A stretch of DNA of 64,000 nucleotides from positions 23,222,162-23,286,161 of the forward strand of contig OU612067.1 of assembly GCA_914767715.1 (NCBI GenBank). Direction: 5' to 3'. The translations under genes were made by a program, and so were the position numbers. The number at the start of each line of letters is the position of its first letter. Positions within the stretch are counted from its first letter, which is position 1. This document shows positions 57,301-63,951 of this stretch, piece by piece. The notes under the pieces are model-generated. The model was not told the origin of the DNA. It was given only the letters and a program-made list of their open reading frames with translations, and ran no database searches. This DNA comes from Membranipora membranacea. Lineage: Eukaryota > Bryozoa > Gymnolaemata > Cheilostomatida > Membraniporidae.

Positions 57301-57799
57301 GGGCGCGGCCGCCATATTCGGCATCAAGTTGCTCTCAGTTTGTAAGCAGGTTGGAGTACACCTGGGGCGGGATTTAAACCGGAGACCTCTAAAGCTCGCG
57401 CGTCAGACAGCAGGCGCTACCAACCAACTGAGCTACCTCCTACTACTATGTTTTTGTTTCTGTTCTGGCTTTGTCATTGGCTGGTGTCACAATTTTGATT
57501 GGCTCCCAACAGCCAATCAAATTTAAGGCCCAAATGTTTGGCCAAATGCCCAGACTATGTGTAAATGCATCCAAGGAGCACTTTATACCAAGCACCTCCA
57601 TTATGTTATAACATCTGCCTTGTTTCATTTGCAGAATGATGTCCCACAGTTGACGGGTCAAAGTAACCAGTTATACGTCAAATTTGTCACAACACAAACT
57701 CTAGATAGCGAAGCTAAGTTTATAGCTTCATATACGTCAGCTGAGCAAGGCGGTGGGACATTCCGGCAGCCCCTCATACCATTAAACATCGGCAAATAG
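29680..57799 (+). CDS. Multi-CUB extracellular protein (cubilin-like array of about 25 CUB modules), 5' end not found
   Basis: About fifty exons, mostly two per CUB module. The first half of a module carries C1 (CGG) and C2 (C-x-W) and the second half carries DG and the fourth Cys. Modules mostly begin and end in phase 1, and the intron inside a module is usually phase 0. CUB domains are roughly 110-residue beta-sandwiches that bind proteins, often through Ca2+. Cubilin has 27 of them, but here no EGF repeats, signal peptide or membrane segment is seen. The end is a short tail, LIPLNIGK, then TAG. Modules 7-16 and 18-25 are open; modules 2, 4, 5, 6 and 17 carry stops or frameshifts, and module 1 lacks its middle. 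The protein is therefore intact only in part, or the sequence has errors, or the 5' region is decaying. Confidence 0.88.
30552..30963. repeat. 12-bp minisatellite ACCAGTACGCTC, about 34 copies
   Basis: Tandem units ACCAGTACGCTC/G with ACTCTG variants, in the intron between CUB modules 1 and 2. Since 12 is divisible by 3, it yields long open frames (Thr-Ser-Thr-Leu on plus, Ser-Val-Leu-Val on minus). These are artefacts. Confidence 0.95.
31238..31422 (+). pseudogene. CUB module 2: orphan first-half exon with two stops
   Basis: Reads DCGGDIRDETSGSISSLGYP and CVWTIRVPAG, then at the CRYDYLE consensus has TAG (31408-31410) and TAA (31414-31416) at the two Tyr positions. No second-half exon follows. 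It ends in phase 0 while module 3 needs phase 1; skipping it lets module 1 join module 3 in frame. Probably a dead exon. Confidence 0.75.
31683..32432 (+). CDS. CUB module 3
   Basis: Exons 31683-31870 (NCGGNLNLTDGILIAPNYP, CVWVISI, TCAFDYIE) and 32276-32432 (VHDGTDDTSPQFGKFCG ... NRGFRATW). All four Cys and the acidic/Tyr positions are present. Phase 1 at both ends, phase 0 inside. Confidence 0.9.
33530..34030 (+). repeat. Tandem duplication inside the CUB 4 intron
   Basis: CTGTATGTAAATTTATTTTACAATCC-type sequence and what follows occurs at about 33540 and again at about 33838, with matching CTGGTGCTGTTACA and AATAAACG ends at about 33768-33807 and 33978-34021. The first copy carries a palindromic insert (33595-33674). 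Confidence 0.8.
33595..33674. repeat. Small palindromic element (GTGTTGGCTCTGA family)
   Basis: CCAATGTGTTGGCTCTGA faces TCAGAGCCAACAAATTGG. The same inverted core recurs at 49131-49190, 50224-50290 and 60429-60475. It is absent from the second copy of the surrounding intron duplication, so it is an insertion. Confidence 0.75.
34634..35789 (+). pseudogene. CUB module 5, frameshifted near its start
   Basis: Exon 34634-34839 begins CGGILSNS in one frame. It then needs a +1 change before RSPGYPSFYPHG, which carries on (CLWEIRVPAG, CNWDYVQV) and joins the second exon 35635-35789 (NGGNELSPLIGKFCG ... GFRVWYEDA). The gap between CGG and SPGYP is also short by a few residues, so a deletion of about 8-11 bases near 34655-34662 is likely. 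Confidence 0.8.
35929..36047 (+). pseudogene. CUB module 6 remnant
   Basis: After CTAACAG it reads GCSAELSGPTGRFLAINS, a CUB start, then loses the YP...C-x-W pattern and hits TGA at 36039-36041. A GTAAGT donor follows. There is no second half. Skipping it keeps module 5 and module 7 in frame. Confidence 0.6.
36861..37459 (+). CDS. CUB module 7
   Basis: Exons 36861-37042 (GCGGDFNAETGQFSSPGYP, CIWRITV, CTYDFIE) and 37291-37459 (VLGGPDSNSPQLTKVCQG ... GLGFSANFSS). The four Cys are kept; Gly-Gly replaces the usual Asp-Gly of the loop. Confidence 0.9.
37851..38895 (+). CDS. CUB module 8 (three exons)
   Basis: Exons 37851-38032 (GCGGVFTTPTGNIQSPGY, CEWNITV, CIYDFVA), 38287-38394 (IYDGLLTTSPQLDKICGS ... 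LRLRM) and the first part of 38846-39014 (RTDSSSNGRGFDASYKT). The last exon runs straight on into module 9 without an intron. Confidence 0.88.
38896..39907 (+). CDS. CUB module 9 (three exons, first shared with module 8)
   Basis: The rest of 38846-39014 (CGGRKIVGDGVEMIRSPNYP, CTWTLMG), then 39281-39378 (RITLQFNDIDIEESQSSQGS, LCIHDSIR) and 39742-39907 (VLQGDNVDAPEHGRYCG ... QGGFSASY). A Ser/Gly-rich insertion precedes the third Cys. Joins keep frame. Confidence 0.88.
40234..40785 (+). CDS. CUB module 10
   Basis: Exons 40234-40366 (CGGNFTATHGAFSTPSYP, CIWYLNA) and 40586-40785 (AFDIENTDGCNRDYVEIRDG, RYCGQS, GFTAQF). The inner intron is phase 2 and lies earlier than in most modules. The acceptor TTTATAAG is weak in pyrimidines. 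Confidence 0.88.
41083..41684 (+). CDS. CUB module 11, first Cys pair lost; followed by a Thr/Pro linker
   Basis: Exons 41083-41264 (TGGDMVGNSGQLASPLYP, ADHTWSI, CQYDYLQ) and 41471-41684 (FLDGPADSGPLELMKICG, GFLFNW). C1 is Thr and C2 is His: the two partners of one disulfide are replaced together while C3 and C4 remain. The end is VVTTPGTTLEPGTTP, a mucin-like linker unique in this array. Confidence 0.9.
41875..42552 (+). CDS. CUB module 12
   Basis: Exons 41875-42075 (GCNFELVATDSAQNLTSP, CTWTIRS, CLYDALQIYDG) and 42397-42552 (ENELPGRLLDTKCG ... RAGFQLQY). The inner intron sits just after the DG, in phase 1. Confidence 0.88.
42844..43482 (+). CDS. CUB module 13
   Basis: Exons 42844-43025 (CGGILTEAQGVILSPNNP, CQWMIQV, NCTGDRLR) and 43309-43482 (ILNGNNEDSPSMESDW, AYCGNG, SGNFRISYEE). 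It ends in phase 0, unlike the other modules, and module 14 starts in phase 0 to match. Confidence 0.88.
43873..44742 (+). CDS. CUB module 14
   Basis: Exons 43873-44060 (VCGGHLLVPDDDNFVGSF, NYPHNADCVWII, FDLENHVT) and 44564-44742 (CNYDYLDVRDGGTENSP, KLCGS, KGGFNITY). The inner intron is phase 2, before the third Cys. Confidence 0.9.
44870..45125 (-). mobile_element. tRNA-derived SINE
   Basis: On the minus strand, A box TAGCTCAATTGGTGAAGTGC (about 45115-45095) and B box TGTTTGAATCCCGG (about 45070-45057) are spaced as in a tRNA. A unique body of about 180 bases follows. The arms do not fold as a real tRNA gene, and it lies inside a CUB intron. Confidence 0.75.
45171..45793 (+). CDS. CUB module 15
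   Basis: Exons 45171-45389 (NCGGTIIGASGLIQSPLYP, CEWFIQG, NCTGQDSLSFYNRDRF) and 45644-45793 (GNTTDMIGSYCGRS ... PGFSLNFY). An insertion NQFQPD precedes the third Cys. Confidence 0.88.
46027..46618 (+). CDS. CUB module 16
   Basis: Exons 46027-46208 (GCGGQLTTPTGSIQSPNYP, CTWLITV, CFYDYLE) and 46450-46618 (VRNGQLERSPVLGRYCG, GGFRIT). A textbook CUB pattern with all Cys. Confidence 0.92.
46784..47776 (+). pseudogene. CUB module 17 (three exons), frameshifted in the second
   Basis: Exons 46784-46867 (CGGLINPSSGDVGYIVTP), 47329-47473 (CEWVMEG, then RFKLE) and 47618-47776 (GRFCSN, KGFNITYQFV). After RFKLE the expected CRYDFLLVHE is one base out of frame. That frame, not the first one, joins the third exon correctly. 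So one base is missing (or two extra) near 47428-47434. Confidence 0.8.
48005..48915 (+). CDS. CUB module 18
   Basis: Exons 48005-48126 (ACGAVLQSDSGVMTSPNYP, CAWEIIA) and 48681-48915 (LTVDSFNLESSTKCEYDYL, TLCQSS, GFSLSYRV). The Ser/Gly run SASGSGSG lies just before the last strand. CGA replaces CGG. Confidence 0.9.
49131..49190. repeat. Small palindromic element (GTGTTGGCTCTGA family)
   Basis: GATGTGTTGGCTCTGATTGG faces CAGTCAGAGCCAACACATC, with about 22 bases between. Same family as 33595-33674. Confidence 0.85.
49294..50085 (+). CDS. CUB module 19
   Basis: Exons 49294-49517 (GCGGVFTDLAGNISSQNYP, CYWDIML, CFYDYIEF) and 49950-50085 (TRIGDQKYCGTTPPPIQ, GQGFNMKW). It joins in phase 0. Confidence 0.9.
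50224..50290. repeat. Small palindromic element, diverged
   Basis: AATGTGTCTGTTTTGTTTGG faces CCAAACAGATCAGAGCCATC, followed by ACATTGGCTAG. Related to the GTGTTGGCTCTGA palindromes. Confidence 0.55.
50506..51204 (+). CDS. CUB module 20
   Basis: Exons 50506-50661 (GCGGTFDDESGLIFSPGYP, CDYVITA, NFRIEG) and 51019-51204 (CQYDSVEIFEGSENGTS, PFCGLT, DGWKATY). C-D-Y replaces C-x-W. Confidence 0.88.
50725..50885 (+). mobile_element. tRNA-derived SINE with A-rich end
   Basis: A box AGTGGTGCAATTGATAGAGC (about 50743) and B box TTTTCAATCCCCGG (about 50780), then a short body ending in GAAAAAAAACC. It lies in the CUB 20 intron, plus strand. Confidence 0.7.
51573..52034 (+). CDS. CUB module 21, with a GC-AG intron
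   Basis: Exons 51573-51699 (DCGGYLNDSSGLLKSPTHP, CTWLIEV) and 51808-52034 (FEEFDVESSVNGNCQYDY, RYCGDV, GGFRAVY). The donor is AG|GCAAGT. Using it gives NLR-FEEFDVE in frame, and no GT donor nearby does. The first exon's frame was read from the CUB consensus on both sides. Confidence 0.9.
52187..53180 (-). mobile_element. 5'-truncated LINE with reverse transcriptase end
   Basis: A minus-strand frame, 53177-52362, carries an RT fragment with KYADDTVLIELL (catalytic YADD), FLNVSKTKELV, FKYLGTIID and a thumb/C-terminal region with CIFLYHLSTLYG. It is followed by an A-rich stretch and a TGAA/ATTC microsatellite (52187-52206), as at the 3' ends of CR1/L2-type elements. The open frame of 271 codons suggests it is young, but it starts inside the palm domain, so it cannot move by itself. 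It lies in the CUB 21/22 intron, antisense to the gene. Confidence 0.88.
53256..53470. repeat. Foldback element, about 75-bp arms
   Basis: AATAATTTGCACAAACTGGT and flanks (53290-53330) face AGTTTGTGCAAATTATTTGCC and flanks (53400-53465). The loop holds a CTTAT microsatellite. It lies next to the 5' end of the LINE fragment. Confidence 0.75.
53580..54454 (+). CDS. CUB module 22
   Basis: Exons 53580-53788 (GCGGRLNNTSGTITPVIG, CVWTITV, CEYDGLE) and 54289-54454 (LRDGMTAQDQKLTTNICG, GSGFNFAY). It carries the insert ESGSSSDSG before the third Cys and an altered NYP motif. Confidence 0.9.
54695..55327 (+). CDS. CUB module 23
   Basis: Exons 54695-54912 (LCGGIREASVNASGTIQSP, CRWVIGA, DCKENYLQF) and 55183-55327 (VGTGQSIPHCGTQLP, GFRLEYTV). 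Four Cys kept; E-N-Y replaces Y-D-Y. Confidence 0.88.
55458..56120 (+). CDS. CUB module 24
   Basis: Exons 55458-55645 (DCNRLFTQMDGRITSPGWP, CYMNISL, CEYDYLE) and the first part of 55954-56185 (VFDGPLAIDSARTGKHCG, GFDITYVAS). C-N-R replaces CGG. The second exon runs on into module 25. Confidence 0.9.
56121..57799 (+). CDS. CUB module 25 and C-terminus
   Basis: The end of 55954-56185 (GCGGTLTSITGGFASP), then 56792-56952 (CEWVIQL, ACPTSYVEVRNGG, GRFCN) and 57635-57799 (QSNQLYVKFVTTQ, FIASYTS). After the domain comes a Gly/Pro tail and TAG. No membrane helix or GPI-type hydrophobic end, so this end looks secreted. Confidence 0.88.
56558..56587. repeat. Perfect hairpin, 13-bp stem, 4-base loop
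   Basis: CAGTATGGAAATG-AATC-CATTTCCATACTG, in the intron of CUB module 25. Confidence 0.9.
57290..57447 (-). mobile_element. tRNA-derived SINE
   Basis: The minus strand has A box TAGCTCAGTTGGTTGGTAGC (about 57436-57417) and B box GGTTTAAATCCCGCC (about 57380-57366), with GC-rich flanks in AT-rich DNA. It lies in the last CUB intron. The loop between the boxes and the poor acceptor stem argue against a real tRNA gene. Confidence 0.7.
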
Positions 57800-59021
57800 T
57801 GGTCACCATCTCTGACATAGCTAGCATATTATAACAAAACTCTAATACTTCATATTAATCGTGCAATTTTAAAGAAGGTGCTCTCTTTTTTTCTTTTGAT
57901 CCCATTATAGATAAACAAAAAGGCAATGCATTTGACTAAAATCACAAAAGTTTTTCTGTTATTTGCTCATGATAAAGAGAAGATTTGTAAGTTATATCAG
58001 AACGACATGTTGGTCTCCCATGACAGGAGTGTGTGTGGTTCTTAAGTGCCAATTTCATGAATTCTTCTAGAGAAAAGCAATTTTTATATGTCACTTTTCT
58101 TACAGGCCATTACCATAACTTGCACTTTAGCGTGCACATTTGTAAGATTGTCTTCTTATGCTCCATAGTTGAGCACTGAGACAAACCTATCAACTCAAAA
58201 AAGTTATTTCGCTGACTGATTTATCATTTATCGCTATTCCAGTCTTTTTCTGTAAATTTTCACCAATATGATATCATTACAAATATACATAGAAATATTT
58301 CTATATAAAATAAGTCTTGTGTCGGATAACCAACATACCAACTGGCCCCTCAGTTTAACAAATAGTAAGTAGGAAGCAAATATAGGGAAGAACTTGGCTA
58401 TTTTAAGATATAAAGTGCAGGTGATTGACATAGTTAGTGTTTAGTTTAGTTTAGTTCCATATTAGGAAAGGATGCATATGTTGTTGTGGTTTTGTTTATT
58501 ACATAATTAAGTCTGAGATAAAAAGTATGATGACGTATGATCACTTTACTACAGAAATGTGGTTTTTCATCAGAACTCATATATGAAGAGGTAAAACTTG
58601 ATATATGAAATGTACGATTATAGAAACGATGGATTTGTAATAATAATACACAGCTGTGGCAATGAGCAACCAATATAACACATAATGACACCACTTCTAA
58701 TGTAGAGGAAGTTAGGTGCTATGGAAAAATCATGAGATCAAAATCATAATTCAATATACTGAGCAGTAATAGAATTACTCAAAGTTCTCCATGAATATTA
58801 CATTTCCCCTCAACGAAGATACACATTGAGACCACCATATTGAGTTTTTGCGTCGCGACGCAATCTTTATATCAAAAGAGCTAAGAAGAAACATTATGAT
58901 TATGGATTACTTCTTAAGATAGGTGAGTATGTTTTATAGTATAAAGAAACCTTTGGACTCACAAAACTAAGACTTCAGGTTAAGTACACATTATAAGAAA
59001 TTTGAACAATCATCAGATATC

Positions 59022-59070
59022 CCAAACCCCGTGGATGCAGCCCCCTCAATGAAAAGGTTGGGCACCCCTG
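59022..59070. mobile_element. hAT-like transposon end fragment
   Basis: Reads (reverse complement) CAGGGGTGCCCAACCTTTTC from 59070, which is the classic hAT-type terminal inverted repeat followed by a few bases typical of such ends. No partner end was seen nearby. Confidence 0.5.
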
Positions 59071-60428
59071 AACTAAACAATAGTGATTTGATTACAATGG
59101 ACACCAAATAACAATGCTACGATCTCAAACTATATGAAATTCAATATCTATCCCATCTAATCAGTCTCCAAAGTTGACATCACTCAAGACATACTAGGAA
59201 TAGTTATTATTAGCATTCTGACAGAGAGGGCAACTCCTAATATAATTGATACCAATGTTATTTATTAATGGTGACATGTAGCATTGGGTTTCCAACAGTA
59301 AATAACTAATTTGGAAGATTATGACCTCAAGGGCACCCTATACCTATCAACCAATAGATGATAATCTCAGGATCAATAAACTCATGTTAACTCATATCAT
59401 ATTTTTGTTTTTTCCAAAAGCCGAATAAGGCATCCCGAAGAAAATTCCATCCACTGCAATCATCTATGATAGTCTATAAATCTTGCTGATTGAGAGATTC
59501 TATAGTATGAAAATGGCCAAATTATTTCATTGTGACAAGTTGTCTTCTGTTTGATATAGAAATGACAACTTCAATAAAAATGCAAATAAACTGTTTGAAA
59601 TTTTTGTAAATTTGCTTATAATACGTTCCTATCACCAGCCTTTCCTATATCTGACTCTTTTTGCTTTTGATTCCCAAAATTAAATTAAATTCAAGAAAAT
59701 TAAACTGAGAATGCCCTGCAATTTTGTCATAGAATCAAGCTTTTGCTGAAATTTGTACTGCCCAGCTCGGCTCACCCTCTCTGGTTGGAAAGGGGGGTCC
59801 ACCAGGGGCAATGTTCGATTATAAGCCAAAATTACCAACATTAGGTTTCTGAATCGACGATACATATTACCAGATTAACCTTACAGATACAAACTGACTA
59901 ACTACGTAACAGATTTTTATGCAAAAGAAAGATGATGTTGTTAGATCCTGAGTTTTTCCATAATACTATATAAATCGGAGATAATATCCACTAGGTGCCA
60001 TCCTCGACCGAAAAATTGTAAATTTATATCAGTCAGCCAGTAGAGGTAGAGTATGGATTGTCGTCCATCCCGGTCCAACAGATAGCAAAAATTCTTGTCT
60101 GTCCCTGCTCGCCATGCCAAAACTATTCATCCAGTATTTTCTGTCTGTCCATCAAAAGATTTTGTCCGCCCGTTCTTGCCCGTCCAGTGCTGATTGCACA
60201 CCTCAGGAAGCTTTGTTGCTAACAAATTAAAAGCTGTACATGAAGCCTACCATAGGGTGTGCTGCGCTAATGAACCAATTTGGATACCTATCGGACAACC
60301 GCCGGATGTCCGCGTTGCATCCAGTGGTTGGCTATTTTGATATATTATTTTGCAAGAGTGTGACTAAAAACTGTTCATGAATGGTACAACTAAAATGAAA
60401 TAATATATGCAATATTCTAGTAGCCTAG

Positions 60429-60475
60429 ACAATGTGTTGACTCTGTCTGATCAGAACAAACACATTGGCTAGTCT
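60429..60475. repeat. Small palindromic element (GTGTTGGCTCTGA family), diverged
   Basis: CAATGTGTTGACTCTGTCTG faces CAGAACAAACACATTGGCTAG around TGATCA. Similar to those in the CUB introns. Confidence 0.55.
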
Positions 60476-61125
60476 AACATTGTGTTGTCTGATCAGTACT
60501 TATGAGAACATAACTCTAGTTGAATATTCCTTGGCCATTTTCATACATTAAATGGCCAAAGCTCTGATTGGCTGAAATCTTGTTATTAGAATCAATCGGG
60601 ATGATGAAAATTGACCTTGAACTTGGGACATTTTCATTATGGTGGCCATTTTCTCACCTGGCCATTATAATTGTGGCCGTTTTCATTCCTTGGCCATTTT
60701 CATATAGAATCGGATACACTGCTGCATCTATGTGTTTGACAATTCTTTCACAAGAAAAGTATTATTTTCACTATTTTGAATAATAAAAAACACTCGTATA
60801 TAATTATAGTTTAAATCAAATATGGGTGATGAGGATAGTGTAGTATGAAAATAGTGTGATAATTTCTTTCAACATTCTCAGGCTAACACAAAACCAAACT
60901 GTATCAGGCTTTGAGATGAATACTCTAACTAAAAGTGTTAGGCATATTTAAAGAGAACCCTGTGGTGGGCTTAATTCCACATGGATGGTTAGATATATGC
61001 CTTTGAAAAGTATAAAATGTATCAGTTCATAGGGGATCACACAACATAAAGTGCAGAAACGTCTTAATTATTGGGATACCTATTAGACTTATATATATTA
61101 TTGTTCTGTAGTAGGGTATACGTGT

Positions 61126-61269
61126 TTAGCGACGTGGGTTGAAACCAGGGAACAGATACAGCTTTCTTCCCTTTGTTAATGTTTTAAATGGTACAGCTGT
61201 CTGCCCTGAACAGCTATCAGGATATTTCTCTGCTAACGATTTACTTTCTCGGCTTACTCTGTCCTGTAC
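61126..61269 (-). CDS. Caspase exon 5 (end of p10)
   Basis: Starts after ATTGCAG with VQDRVSRESKSL and ends KGRKLYLFPGFNPRR, then TAA. It corresponds to the last helix and last beta strand of p10. Confidence 0.88.
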   Translation of the reverse strand, partial: VQDRVSRESKSLAEKYPDSCSGQTAVPFKTLTKGRKLYLFPGFNPRR

Positions 61270-63148
61270 CTGCAATACAAAGTAGTAGCTTGTAGAACTA
61301 TTGTGAATATAATAATTCACTTTGATGAGCTCTGATTATCCATGACTAACGCCTAGTTTGATACCAAGATATTTTCCAGTGTGTCGTGCTAAGTTTGAAT
61401 AACTTGCCTCTGTAACTTACCAATAACAACAAGAATCAAAAATGTCTCGCTTAGGCGCTATAAATAGTTAACATTGTCATACTGGAGAGGGGAATTGTCC
61501 ACACCGCTGATTCGGATTAAATTTAACAGACGTGAGTGACCCAAACTAACCGCCTGCTCATGTCATTCATAATATTGATTGGGAAAAAATACCATAGTTT
61601 ATCACATATGATCGTCATCATCAGCAGTAAGCGGAGACGATAAGGTAGATCACGGGTTTTTTGTTTTGTTATGTCGTAACTTCCTCTAGCGTCAGAACTA
61701 ATATCACATATCTTTGGGAAAGAGTGAGCAAGTTAGTTAGTTAGTTAGAGTCCACTCACAATTTCAAAGAGACTGAAGAGATCTCTGTGACAGGCATGTT
61801 TAAGCAGTGTAGTGACAAGGCATCGTATCAGCAGTGAACCAGTTACTTCATTTCTCATAGACATATAGGCTACAATCATATGCAAACACTGTGTAAATCT
61901 AGTTGTATACATTCAAGAGGGAATAAGATGGCAATCAATGCCCGATGTTTTAAACGTTAAATATACACTTTAATATATAAAACATGCCCTAAGATTATTC
62001 ATTGTCGAATAATGTTCTTTGTGGGATTAGTGCCGTTGACCTTGTCTGCGAGGAATAAGTACTACATTATAATGGCAAAAATGATCTTGACTTCCTGACT
62101 CACATTCAAAGCTAGATTTGATCACCATTAGGTCCTCCGTATTGAGGTGGTCTATTTCTAGTGGTTGACTTCGATGTGATGGTTGCTCTACTTCTGAGGC
62201 AGCTGCTTGTATTGGCTTGTATATCTTTGGCTTCCATTGATCATCAGTAGTCGACTGTTTTGCGGCACCAGCCTTTCCGAGATCTCTCTCAACTAATGAG
62301 CAGTAAATTTAAATATTGTGATGTGTGATGAATAGACCAGTCAATTGCATCAAAACCCAATTGAACTTGGAGCTATGTTACCAAAATCAATGGGAAAATA
62401 GCCCCGAGTTATATTACTTGCCACAAATAACGACTTCAGGGTAGGCTCTTTCCGGGGAAATTTCATCTGATATAATATAAATTAACTGGTAATTTTTCCC
62501 AATAATATATGGACCAGCATTAATTCAGCACCAGATATCATCATTGAAGTCTTGAGCAATTTTACATCCATACCTCCAGAGCAGGCTTGAACAACAATGA
62601 CCTTGGGTTTGCCAGCCATGTTTGGAAAATTTGAAGAAGAGAGCAGGCTGTAAATGTCCTTTAGCTTGACGCCAACTTGATCTGAGGCCAGGATAACATC
62701 GTCTTCACATCCATGAGTCATCAGACAGAGAAAGAACATGCCAAAGTCCTTGTGGTCAGCACGTTTGGTCTCGTCTTGCACTGCTTTGAGCATTTCCTAT
62801 AAATTGAAACGTTCTGGAGTCACTAGCAAGTAAGTTAAAAATTTGACAAATCTATTTACCTGAGTCATATTTCATATCATTCGTCTTTTTTTCCATGGCA
62901 GCAAGAAACCTTATCAAAGTAGTTCATTCCATTGCTTTTTTATCTTGTAAAACTTTACTACTCACCTCTGCAGTCACATCCTCAACGAAATCTGCCAGCT
63001 CAAAATCGAGAGACTTCAGCATGTACTTCAGATTCTTCACATCCATGTCTGATCCTTTTCGTCTCATCTGTAGAGCTCCTCTACCATTAAAGTTCTCTAT
63101 GTTGATTATTAGAGCTCTGGCTCTTCTACTTCTACTCATCTTATATAT
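61126..63148 (-). CDS. Caspase catalytic domain (five exons), copy B; probable C-terminus of the ROC-COR protein
   Basis: Exons 63148-62966, 62796-62574, 62292-62104, 61869-61760 and 61269-61126 join in frame (phases 0,1,1,0) into a full p20 plus p10 caspase of about 249 residues. Caspases are Cys proteases cutting after Asp in apoptosis and inflammation. Kept: the P1-binding Arg before GSD (RRKGSDMD), catalytic His (MTHG), catalytic Cys (QACSGG, family QACRG), the second P1-binding Arg (SMRNEVTGS, family SWRN) and the C-terminal strand (KGRKLYLF). The first exon starts IYKM, the usual start of a caspase fold, directly after a strong acceptor. It is therefore probably an internal exon, spliced from 63791-63754 or -63553. 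A separate gene starting at ATG 63139-63137 is the alternative. Confidence 0.9.
61760..61869 (-). CDS. Caspase exon 4 (p10, second substrate-binding Arg)
   Basis: Starts after GATTGTAG and ends ATT|GTGAGT. It reads YMSMRNEVTGSLLIRCL and then the p10 helix (LLKHACHRDLFSLFEI). Joining to exon 3 gives KSSFESYMSMRNEVTGS, which aligns without a gap to the caspase STVPGYVSWRNPGSGS pattern. Confidence 0.85.
62104..62292 (-). CDS. Caspase exon 3 (p20/p10 linker)
   Basis: Starts after CATTAG and ends GAAT|GTGAGT. It reads VERDLGKAGAAKQSTTDDQW, a Ser/Pro/Gln-rich linker, then LNTEDLMVIKSS, the start of p10. The linker has Asp residues (STTDD, EIDHLNTED) where maturation cuts could fall. Confidence 0.82.
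62574..62796 (-). CDS. Caspase exon 2 (catalytic His and Cys)
   Basis: Starts after TTTATAG with EMLKAVQDETK. It contains FFLCLMTHG (His) and PKVIVVQACSGG (Cys), ending G|GTATGG. If unspliced the frame runs to a stop near 62482, which would lose p10. Confidence 0.9.
62966..63148 (-). CDS. Caspase exon 1 (p20 start), phase 0 in and out
   Basis: 61 codons: IYKMSRSRRARALIINIENF, then RRKGSDMD and KYMLKSLDFELADF. It is preceded by TTGTTTTACAG. The left copy of this exon begins at base 8 of the window. Confidence 0.88.
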
Positions 63149-63510
63149 CTGTAAAACAAGGGGGGCAAGAGAGAGATAAGTAGAGATAGTGCACGCTACT
63201 GCATAGAGTATAATGTATAAACTATAGATGTGAAAAATAATAATGTTGTACACCAGGGTCGTAGTTTAGCAACAATGGTATTGGATGTGGAAATCCTTGA
63301 GGGTGCGAAGTAAAGGGTATTGTAAGCTCTTAAGGCTCCAAGGCGTTTTAATGATATAAGTAGCATAGGGATGTCCCAAATAAGCTGATACTGACACGGA
63401 ATATTCAATTATGGCATTTTAAGGCCACTCCATTCAGCATTCTAGGGGAGGCGGAGAGCCCCAGCCTCCGCTAGAACTACGGATTCGCACACTCTCAAAG
63501 TAACTTGGTT

Positions 63511-63791
63511 CTACACTAATAACAAATTGTGAAGCTCATTGAATACTTTTACCAGACTAGTTTTGTTGAACAGTTCCTTTATCTCTGATTTCTCTGTTGG
63601 AGCTGGGCGTGGTCTGATCTCATGTAGATGTGTGTCTTCTGTAGAAGGTGAGAGATAACCTCCACCATCCTCAGATATAACACTGTCTGAGCGTCCTCTG
63701 GTCAAAGTTGCCTGCTCTGGTTCATTGTACTCCGTTGCTAAAACACAGCTTACCTCAGCTTGAGGCTGCAAATCTTCATTCTCTTCTTCAC
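63511..63791 (-). CDS. ROC-COR gene tail exon, copy B
   Basis: Same structure as 346-626: [12 protein letters not shown], the strong donor GAG|GTAAGC at 63754/63753, the weak donor CTG|GTAAAA at 63553/63552, then the stop at 63513-63511. Protein differences from copy A are few (Ser to Leu after SCV, Arg to Lys in ELFNKTSL). Here the caspase exon it could join lies inside the window, 405-605 bases further on. Confidence 0.75.
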
Positions 63792-63951
63792 CTGGAAATC
63801 AAAATAATTAGACACGTACTGACTTGTTCTAGAAGAGTGGAAAATTCAGTCTATAAATCTCAGCCATTCCACAGTTAATATCGGGGTATGTGCCTAATCA
63901 TTCAAGTCATATAAGAAAGTGATGTTGCAACGCTTATTGAGGTAAACTCAC

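Larger units (their letters stand above)
57800..61125. other. Intergenic between the CUB gene and the caspase, no gene supported
   Basis: The 3' ends of the two genes face each other here. It holds a hAT-like terminal fragment at 59022-59070, a small palindrome at 60429-60475, and a degenerate run of GGCCATTTTC-type repeats at 60530-60705. Open frames are short and unrecognised. Confidence 0.5.

Noticed and set aside
60530-60705. A second copy of the 16.45-kb minisatellite
   Set aside because: GGCCATTTTC recurs a few times but spacing is irregular and the CCCACC part is missing.
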